From Phycisphaerales bacterium UBA6054 (GTDB taxonomy: Bacteria > Planctomycetota > Phycisphaerae > Phycisphaerales > UBA1924): 18,331 nt of DNA. Positions 13,115 to 18,331 of the stretch are shown piece by piece. The DNA lies in assembly GCA_002429045.1 (NCBI GenBank), contig DIYM01000026.1, positions 11,591-29,921 on the forward strand, given 5' to 3'. Both the position numbers and the translations under genes were made by a program. The notes below the pieces were generated by a model. It searched no databases, was not told the origin of the DNA, and saw only the letters and a program-made list of their open reading frames with translations. How positions within the stretch are numbered: position 1 is the stretch's first letter; the number at the start of each line of letters is the position of its first letter.

Positions 13115-14650
13115 ATGCCCAACGACCCAGACGCACCAACCATCGCCGACCGACCGTCGGGCATCCTGGCGGGGCTGCGCATCCGCAAGAAGCTGATGGT
13201 GCTGCACACATCGTTCTCGCTGTCCCTGGCGGTGATGCTACTGCTGGCGTTGCGGCCGGCGTTGACGAAGGTGGTGGTGCAGGGCGAGCAGGCTCAGGCG
13301 GAAACCGCGCTGGTCTTGCTGCGTGCGAAGGGCGCGGATCTCCGGGACGTGGATGTCCGCGCCGAGGGCGGCGGGCGGATCGCGGTCGAGGTCGGGGCGC
13401 CGGGGGTGCTCGGTCTGTCGACGGCTCAGGCGGCGTCGATCGGGACGCGTGGCGTCTTGCCGCTGCCGAGCACGGAGGAAGGGGGTGGTGTCGCCGATCG
13501 GTTCGGCGACGCGTTCGTCGTCGTCCGCAGCCGGAACGAGGCGGTGCGTTCTGCGGTGAATCTGGTGTATGTCCTGCTGATCGTCTCGCTGCTCGCGGGC
13601 TACGCGTTCGTGGTCGCGATGCTCGAGGCCGTCGTGCTGCCCCGCCACGTGTACGGCCCGATCCGAGCGGTGCTCAGCGCCGACGAGGCCGTTCGCCGCG
13701 GGGACGAGAAGGCCGAGCTGATCTCCGCCGGGCTGATCCCCGCGGACGAGCTGGGCGAGATCATGCGCTCCAGGAATGATTCGATCGCCAAGCTGCGCTC
13801 CAACGAGCGGCAGCTGGCGTCTGCGTTGGCCCGCATCGAGGACGGCGCGGCCGATCTCCGGAAAAAGAACCACCTGCTCGAGGCGGCGCGCCGGAACCTG
13901 GAGGGCGCCGACCGGCTCGCGTCGCTCGGGATGATGTCGGCGGGCATCGCCCACGAACTCAACACGCCCTTGGCGGTCGTCAAGGGGCTGACGGACAGGG
14001 TCGGCGCGGGCGAGCCGCTGAGCGAGGCCGAGCGGACGCTGCTGACCCGTGTGGTGGGGCGTCTGGAGAAGCTCTCCGAGGGTTTGCTCGACTTTGCCCG
14101 GGTGCGCCCGCCGGTGCTCGAGGAGGCGGAGCTCCGCTCGGTTGTTGATGACGCGTGGTCACTGATCCGGCTTGACCGGGGGATTGTGGTGCCGGGGTCG
14201 GCGGTCTCGTTCGTCAACAGGGTGCCGCCGGGCCTGATGCTCCGCTGCGACCCCGACCGGATGGTGCAGGTGTTCGTCAATCTCGTCCGCAACGGGGTGG
14301 TGGTGATGCGTGAGGCGAGGGCCGATGTGGCGCGGGTCGCCGTCACCGCACGGATGACCGTCCGTGAGTCTGAAGATTGGGTCGCGATATCGGTGATCGA
14401 TTCGGGGCCCGGGATCGCTCCCGAGGTCTTCGAGCGGCTGTTCGAGCCGTTCAACTCGACCCGCCTGGACGCGCAGGGCACTGGGCTCGGGCTCGCGGTC
14501 TCGGAGGGGATCGTGCGAGAGCACGGGGGCATCCTCGTCGCCCGCAACGCCACGCCTGCGGACCTGGCCGAGGACCCGGAGGGTACCGGGGCGATCTTCG
14601 AGATCCTCATGCCAGCCGACCCCGCCGGCTTGTTCGGCACGATCGAGTAA
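13115..14650 (+). CDS. Membrane sensor histidine kinase
   Basis: A 511-residue two-component sensor. Transmembrane segments at about 27-47 and 149-170 enclose a periplasmic region of about 100 residues that I cannot assign to a known sensor family. A HAMP-like linker follows ('YGPIRAVLSADEAVRRGDE ... DELGEIMRSRND'), then a coiled-coil stretch. The dimerisation and phosphorylation helix carries His280 in 'GIAHELNTPLAVVKG'. The ATPase domain has the N box around Asn393 ('NLVRNG'), the G1 box 'DSGPGIA' from 429, the F box 'FEPFNSTR' and the G2 box 'GTGLGLAVSEGI' from 455. All catalytic boxes are intact. The response regulator gene starts 51 bp downstream and is the obvious partner. The ATG at 13115 has no ribosome site. 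Confidence 0.95.
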   Translation: MPNDPDAPTIADRPSGILAGLRIRKKLMVLHTSFSLSLAVMLLLALRPALTKVVVQGEQAQAETALVLLRAKGADLRDVDVRAEGGGRIAVEVGAPGVLGLSTAQAASIGTRGVLPLPSTEEGGGVADRFGDAFVVVRSRNEAVRSAVNLVYVLLIVSLLAGYAFVVAMLEAVVLPRHVYGPIRAVLSADEAVRRGDEKAELISAGLIPADELGEIMRSRNDSIAKLRSNERQLASALARIEDGAADLRKKNHLLEAARRNLEGADRLASLGMMSAGIAHELNTPLAVVKGLTDRVGAGEPLSEAERTLLTRVVGRLEKLSEGLLDFARVRPPVLEEAELRSVVDDAWSLIRLDRGIVVPGSAVSFVNRVPPGLMLRCDPDRMVQVFVNLVRNGVVVMREARADVARVAVTARMTVRESEDWVAISVIDSGPGIAPEVFERLFEPFNSTRLDAQGTGLGLAVSEGIVREHGGILVARNATPADLAEDPEGTGAIFEILMPADPAGLFGTIE

Positions 14651-14656
14651 CATGCG

Positions 14657-14672
14657 GTCCCGTTGATGGGAC
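14657..14672 (+). other. Small hairpin between kinase and regulator genes
   Basis: GTCCC (14657-14661) and GGGAC (14668-14672) can pair around the 6-nt loop GTTGAT in the 51-bp gap, 6 bp after the kinase stop. The stem is short and no T-run follows. It could adjust the ratio of kinase to regulator, or be chance. Confidence 0.2.
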
Positions 14673-14701
14673 GCCAACGAACTCCATGATGGACGCACGA
14701 G

Positions 14702-15358
14702 ATGCCCGACACCGAACGCGAGAACGCACCCCGGACCCAGAGCGAGTCCCCAGAACCGCCCGCGTTGGACATTGTTTCCTTCGACGATGACGCCGATTTC
14801 GGCGAGTTCATCGCGGCATCGCTCGCGCCGGACGGGCATGCTGTCCGGGCGGTCCAGACGCCAGAGGCGTTTCTCCGGGCCTGCGAGAAGCGGCTGCCGG
14901 ACGTCGTGCTGCTGGACATGAACATGGGGGCGTACTCGGGTGAGGACGCGTTGGGCATGATCCGCGAGAAGTGGCCCAAGCTGTGCGTGATCGTGGTCAC
15001 CGGGTTCCCGTCGATGGACTCGATGCGTCAGACGTTCAAGCAGGACGTGTTCGATTACATCACCAAGCCGTTCTCTAAGGACCATCTCCAGCGCGTGCTT
15101 GCTCAGGCGGCCGAGGCGTTCGCGTTGGGGCAGCGGCCTCAGGACCGTCTGCGGGCCGAGCTGGGGCGTCAGATCCGCCTGGCGCGGACCGAGCGGGGCT
15201 GGACGTTGCGTGAGCTGTCCACCGCATCAGCGGTCTCGGTCTCTCAGCTGTCTTCGATCGAGCGGGGCACGCATCTGCCGAGCCTGGAGTCGCTGCTCGC
15301 GATCGCCGACGCGCTGGGGCGAACCCCCAGCGCCTGGCTGGATGCGGCCGGATTCTGA
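14702..15358 (+). CDS. Response regulator with XRE/Cro-type HTH output domain
   Basis: A 218-residue regulator. Residues about 23-140 are a complete receiver domain: acidic cluster D28-D30, phospho-acceptor D72 ('VVLLDMNMG'), T100 ('VVTGFPS') and K122 ('YITKPF'). After a short linker, residues about 152-213 form a helix-turn-helix of the XRE/Cro-CI type ('GRQIRLARTERGWTLRELS', 'SVSQLSSIERGTHLPSLESL'). Receiver domains are usually joined to OmpR, NarL, Fis or LytTR outputs; an XRE output is rare. The first about 20 residues are Pro/Glu-rich and probably disordered. The ATG is at 14702. It follows its kinase by 51 bp and precedes lpxB by 47 bp, so lpxB or envelope genes are possible targets (inference). 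Confidence 0.93.
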   Translation: MPDTERENAPRTQSESPEPPALDIVSFDDDADFGEFIAASLAPDGHAVRAVQTPEAFLRACEKRLPDVVLLDMNMGAYSGEDALGMIREKWPKLCVIVVTGFPSMDSMRQTFKQDVFDYITKPFSKDHLQRVLAQAAEAFALGQRPQDRLRAELGRQIRLARTERGWTLRELSTASAVSVSQLSSIERGTHLPSLESLLAIADALGRTPSAWLDAAGF

Positions 15359-15391
15359 CCGCGCGGCCCGGGGCGGGCATCCCGGCGGACC

Positions 15392-15405
15392 TACCCTTGC
15401 CTCCC
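15392..15405 (+). promoter_or_regulatory. Putative leaderless promoter of lpxB (TACCCT box 8 nt before GTG)
   Basis: TACCCT (15392-15397) ends 8 nt before the GTG at 15406, the same layout as at the antiporter, ispA and exbB-like genes. It favours the GTG as start over the in-frame TTG at 15397, which would lie on the last base of the box. No Shine-Dalgarno site is present. lpxB may also be read from the upstream kinase/regulator transcript. Confidence 0.45.
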
Positions 15406-16560
15406 GTGGCGCAGCCGACCAAGACCATCCTGTTCACGGCGTTCGAGCCCTCGGGCGACGATCACGCTGCGGCGGTGATCAGGGCCCTCAAGCGTGTCCG
15501 CCCCGACGCGGATATCCGCGCATGGGGAGGACCCAAGATGCAGGCGGCCGGGGCCGAACTGATCGCCCGGACCGGGGATGACGCGGTGATGGGCGTGCCC
15601 GGGCTCGCGAAGATCCGCGAGCACAAACGCATCAACGCCCGGATCGAGGCGTGGGTCGAGAACAACCCGGTCGCGGTGCATGTCCCCGTGGATTCGCCCG
15701 CGGCCAACTTCCCGGTCTGCGCGATCACCAAGCGGGCGGGGGCGAAGGTCATCCATTTGGTCGCGCCGCAGCTGTGGGCGTGGGGGCCCTGGCGGATCAA
15801 GAAGCTCCGCCGTCTCACCGACCATGTGATGTGCGTGCTGCCGTTCGAGCAAGACTGGTTCCGCCAGCGCGGCGTGAGGGCCACGTTCGTCGGGCACCCT
15901 CTGTTCGATCACATCCCGCCGGACGGCGAGCTGGACAGGCAGATCGAGGGCTGGCCGGACGCGTCGCCCAAGCTGGCGCTCATGCCTGGCTCCCGGCCCT
16001 CGGAGATGCGGGCCAACTTCGGGCTGATGCTGACGGCGTACAACAGGCTGGCCCGCGAGCACCCCGGCATGCGCGGCGTGGTCGCGGCGACCCGCCCGGA
16101 GGTCGGGCCGGTGCTCAAGCAACTCGCCCGTGACGCCAAGCAGGACTGGCCCGACACGCTGGATCTGCGGTTCGGGTCGACGGACGCGGTTGTCCGATGG
16201 TGCGACCTGGCGATGGTCGTCTCGGGCACCGTGACGCTCCAGATCGCGCGGCAGCACAAGCCGATGGTCATCGTCTACAAGTCGTCCCGGCTCATGTGGT
16301 CGCTCGTCGCCCGCTGGATCATCCGCACGCCGTTCTTCACGCTCCCCAACCTGGTCGCGGGCCGAGAGATCGTTCCCGAGCTGGTGCCGCATTTCACCGG
16401 CGCCGAGCCCATCGCGGATCGGGTCGTGGAGATCCTCGAAGACCCGGCGACCGCGGATCGGATGCGTCGGGACCTCGGCGAGATCGCGGAGAGCTTCGCC
16501 GGTCACAATGCGGCGGAAGAGGCCGCGGCGATCATCGCGGAGACCGCGGGCGTCGCCTGA
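15406..16560 (+). CDS. lpxB: Lipid-A-disaccharide synthase
   Basis: A 384-residue peripheral inner-membrane glycosyltransferase (family GT19) that joins UDP-diacylglucosamine and lipid X into the lipid A disaccharide. Family blocks in order: 'FEPSGDDHAAAVI' near the N-terminus (GEPSGD in most), 'GVPGLAKIREHKRIN', 'HLVAPQLWAWGPWR', 'VLPFEQDWF', 'FVGHPLFDHI', 'LALMPGSRPSEMRANF', 'VVSGTVTLQIARQHKPMVIVYK' split across the UDP site, and 'LPNLVAGREIVPELV' near the end. Length fits the family (about 380). Presence supports a Gram-negative type outer membrane in this organism. Start GTG at 15406, chosen from the promoter spacing and family length. Its stop lies 6 bp from the stop of the convergent hypothetical gene. 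Confidence 0.93.
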   Translation: MAQPTKTILFTAFEPSGDDHAAAVIRALKRVRPDADIRAWGGPKMQAAGAELIARTGDDAVMGVPGLAKIREHKRINARIEAWVENNPVAVHVPVDSPAANFPVCAITKRAGAKVIHLVAPQLWAWGPWRIKKLRRLTDHVMCVLPFEQDWFRQRGVRATFVGHPLFDHIPPDGELDRQIEGWPDASPKLALMPGSRPSEMRANFGLMLTAYNRLAREHPGMRGVVAATRPEVGPVLKQLARDAKQDWPDTLDLRFGSTDAVVRWCDLAMVVSGTVTLQIARQHKPMVIVYKSSRLMWSLVARWIIRTPFFTLPNLVAGREIVPELVPHFTGAEPIADRVVEILEDPATADRMRRDLGEIAESFAGHNAAEEAAAIIAETAGVA

Positions 16561-16566
16561 TGGCTC

Positions 16567-17280
16567 TCAGCCGTTCACCCGGATCGGGAACAGGCCCACG
16601 CCGCACCACGCGTTGCCCGCCCGGTCTTCGATCGCGGCACCGGTGATCTCCGGCGTGCCGATGGGCACATCCCGCGACAGCAGCGTGTGCCCGGCGGCTG
16701 CGAGATCGTGCGTCGCGATCTGCTCGGTCTCGGCGAACAGCAGGAGCAGCGAAGCGGCGTGCCACACCGCCGCGTCGCTGGCCAGCTTGATCGTGTCGCC
16801 CATCACGCCGCGCACGATCTGATCGGCGTACGCGCGATTGGGCCCGGGCACCCCGTCGACATAGGCGTGCTGTGCGACGGACTTGATTTCCAGCCAGAAC
16901 GCGTCACCGGCCGCGACGGTGCCGTCCGATCGCCCCGTGGCGATCTCGTGGGCGACGGGCGCGAAGAGCGTGTCTTCGGACGCGGCGAGGATCGCCTGCT
17001 CTTCGGCGGGGTCCTCGAGGCGTTGGCCCGTCTGGGGCAGCAGGACGAGGTCGCATCGGGCGCGGTCCGACTTGCGGACCGCCCGGGTGTGCTCGCCCGG
17101 GTAGAGCACCTCTCGCTCGACCCCGAAGCCCAGACGCCCGATCGCACCGGCGATGTCGGGGTGCAGATCGATCTCCCGCCTGGCGTCGAGCCCGACCACC
17201 GCGTGCTCCTCGGACAGGGCGGCGTCGGCGGATCGGAGCCCGTCGGTGATCCCCCCCGCGATTTCCGAAAGCGGCCACAT
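16567..17280 (-). CDS. Hypothetical protein with PD-(D/E)XK-like signature
   Basis: A 237-residue soluble protein that I do not recognise by name. It lacks signal peptide or membrane segments. Asp77 in 'ARCDLVLLP' followed by 'FWLEIKSV' with E131 and K133 resembles the D ... ExK active-site pattern of the PD-(D/E)XK nuclease-like fold. Upstream acidic residues such as E57 ('EREVLYPGEHTR') could complete the site. The region after it ('ADQIVRGVMGDTIKLASD', 'AVWHAASLLLLFAET') reads as helices packed on that core. The family reading is inference from a short pattern. The fold also occurs in non-nuclease proteins, and the protein may be a conserved planctomycete family of other use. The start is the ATG at 17280, 7 nt after a TAGGCT box; the frame upstream would overlap the symporter gene. 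Confidence 0.75.
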   Translation of the reverse strand: MWPLSEIAGGITDGLRSADAALSEEHAVVGLDARREIDLHPDIAGAIGRLGFGVEREVLYPGEHTRAVRKSDRARCDLVLLPQTGQRLEDPAEEQAILAASEDTLFAPVAHEIATGRSDGTVAAGDAFWLEIKSVAQHAYVDGVPGPNRAYADQIVRGVMGDTIKLASDAAVWHAASLLLLFAETEQIATHDLAAAGHTLLSRDVPIGTPEITGAAIEDRAGNAWCGVGLFPIRVNG

Positions 17281-17293
17281 CCGCCCTAGCCTA
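17281..17293 (-). promoter_or_regulatory. Putative leaderless promoter of the hypothetical gene (TAGGCT box 7 nt before ATG)
   Basis: On the minus strand TAGGCT (17288-17293) is followed by 7 nt and the ATG at 17280. The intervening AGGGCGG could be taken for a weak ribosome site, but it ends directly at the start codon, too close for normal use. The layout matches the other leaderless-type starts in the window. Confidence 0.45.
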
Positions 17294-17314
17294 TCGCGGG
17301 CCGGTGCTGGCGGG

Positions 17315-17343
17315 TTGCAAACCACGCCGCGATCCGCGATGAT
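17315..17343 (+). promoter_or_regulatory. Sigma70-like promoter of the symporter gene
   Basis: TTGCAA (17315-17320) and GATGAT (17338-17343) each match the -35 and -10 consensus at four of six positions and are 17 bp apart. Transcription would start near 17350 and give a leader of about 60 nt. A GGAG ribosome site (17397-17400) lies 10 nt before the ATG at 17411. The closer TAGCCT (17401-17406) ends only 4 nt before the ATG and is less likely as a -10. Confidence 0.45.
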
Positions 17344-17410
17344 CTCCGCTTCACGCCCGCCGATCCTCGCCGGGCGAGCGGTTCTGACCTCCCCCCGGAG
17401 TAGCCTCTCC

Positions 17411-18331
17411 ATGCAAGGCATCAACGATTTCATCGGAAATCTCAACGGCGTCCTGTTCTCCGACTACACCGTGTACGCGCTGCTCTTCACGGGCGTCCTG
17501 TTCACGGTCTGGTCCGGGTTCGGTCAGTTCAGAGCGCTGACGCACGGCGTGCAGGTGATCCGCGGCAAGTACGACGACAAGAACGACCCCGGCGCGATCA
17601 ACCACTTCCAGGCCCTCTCGGCCGCGCTGTCCGCGACGGTCGGTCTGGGCAACATCGGCGGGGTCGCGGTCGCGGTCGCGCTGGGCGGGCCCGGGGCCGT
17701 GTTCTGGATGTGGATCATCGGCATCCTCGGCATGTCGCTCAAGATGACCGAGGTGACCCAGTCGATGCTCTTCCGTAACACCGACGACCCCGAGAACCCC
17801 CACGGCGGGCCGATGTTCGTCGCCAAGAAAGGCTTCGCGAGGTGGGGTCTGGCCCCCATCGGGACCGCGGTCGGGGGGATCTTTGTCGTCACGCTGATCA
17901 TCTCCGCGATCACCGGCGGCAACATGTTCCAGGCCTGGAACGTCGCCGACATCACGCACACCTACTTCCAGATCCCGCAGGCGGTCACCGGCATCATCCT
18001 GACCGTCGTGGTCGGCGCGGTGATCATCGGGGGCATCAAGCGGATCGGGAACGTCGCCGGACGCATCGTCCCGGCGATGTGCATCATCTATGTGCTCGCG
18101 GCGCTCATCGTGCTGTCCGTCAACATCGCCGAGATCCCGGCGATGCTCGGGCTGATCGTCAAGAGCGGGCTGCCCCCGCAGCTGGGCGGCGCCGCGCCGG
18201 ACCCGATGGGCGCGTTCCTCGGGGGGACGTTCGGGTACGCCGCGATGTGGGGCGTCAAGCGTGCCCTGTTCTCGTCGGAAGCGGGTCAGGGCTCGAGCCC
18301 GATCGCCCACTCGGCGGCGAAGACCGACGAG
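17411..18331 (+). CDS. Alanine/glycine:cation symporter (AGCS family), 3' truncated by window edge
   Basis: The first 307 residues of a membrane symporter that imports alanine or glycine with Na+ or H+. The frame is open to the last base with no stop, so the C-terminus is missing (family length is usually about 450-550). The signature block runs from about residue 65: 'FQALSAALSATVGLGNIGGV' then 'ALGGPGAVFWMW', which holds substrate and cation contacts. Several hydrophobic helices follow ('GGIFVVTLIISAITGG', 'GIILTVVVGAVIIGG', 'AMCIIYVLAALIVLSV'). The second signature, 'KRALFSSEAGQGSSPIAHSA', stands where most members have RGxFSNEAGxGS. A periplasmic N-terminal region ('MQGINDFIGNLNGVL') is normal for the family. 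Promoter and ribosome site are upstream in the 130-bp divergent gap. Confidence 0.95.
   Translation, partial: MQGINDFIGNLNGVLFSDYTVYALLFTGVLFTVWSGFGQFRALTHGVQVIRGKYDDKNDPGAINHFQALSAALSATVGLGNIGGVAVAVALGGPGAVFWMWIIGILGMSLKMTEVTQSMLFRNTDDPENPHGGPMFVAKKGFARWGLAPIGTAVGGIFVVTLIISAITGGNMFQAWNVADITHTYFQIPQAVTGIILTVVVGAVIIGGIKRIGNVAGRIVPAMCIIYVLAALIVLSVNIAEIPAMLGLIVKSGLPPQLGGAAPDPMGAFLGGTFGYAAMWGVKRALFSSEAGQGSSPIAHSAAKTDE

Noticed and set aside
17281..17445. N-terminal extension of the hypothetical PD-(D/E)XK-like protein by 55 codons
   Set aside because: It would overlap the symporter start on the opposite strand and cross the promoter boxes; the extra residues have no coherent pattern.
1..18331. 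CRISPR arrays, tRNA or rRNA genes, insertion sequences, attachment sites
   Set aside because: I saw no regularly spaced repeats, cloverleaf-like sequence, transposase or integrase motifs, or flanking inverted repeats.

Overview
The window is GC-rich (about 70%, my estimate) chromosomal DNA that looks like a member of the Planctomycetota, most likely a Phycisphaerae-type organism. This inference rests on an exported protein ending in a PEP-CTERM-like tail of the 'VPAPG ... RRRR' kind, a TPR region typical of planctomycete Ser/Thr kinases, lipid A synthesis (LpxB), sparse Shine-Dalgarno sites and tight gene packing. I identify fifteen protein genes, two of them cut by the window edges. I see no tRNA, rRNA, CRISPR array or insertion sequence. 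No gene-free stretch reaches 300 bases.

Left part (1-5024, all + strand): the end of a TPR protein open at its 5' side; a secreted protein with a 94-residue tandem repeat and a PEP-CTERM-like anchor; and a cation/proton antiporter with a C-terminal RCK-like domain. Middle left (5035-9044, all - strand): ispA, dxs and nadK in transcription order. This is an isoprenoid block, with NAD kinase supplying the NADP(H) used by a later step of the same pathway. ispA is transcribed away from an ExbB/TolQ-type channel gene (9082-9696, +), with only 37 bp between the two start codons.

Centre (9715-13076, - strand): rsmB, a PTS EIIA domain protein and a membrane-anchored TPR protein of lower GC, in transcription order. 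Right part (13115-16560, + strand): a membrane histidine kinase, a response regulator whose output is an XRE/Cro-type HTH rather than a usual winged helix, and lpxB. A hypothetical protein with a PD-(D/E)XK-like signature (16567-17280, -) converges on lpxB. It diverges from an alanine/glycine:cation symporter that runs off the right edge.

The most interesting signal is not a gene. Five genes (antiporter, ispA, exbB-like, lpxB, hypothetical) have a TAnnnT hexamer ending 6-8 nt before the chosen start codon and no Shine-Dalgarno site. This is the arrangement expected of leaderless transcripts. The secreted-protein and symporter genes look different and have recognisable ribosome binding sites. 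Other points worth checking are the REC-XRE regulator, the low-GC EIIA/TPR pair, the exbB-like gene without an exbD neighbour, and the exact 94-residue repeat. I did not find a convincing new multi-gene defence or mobile system.
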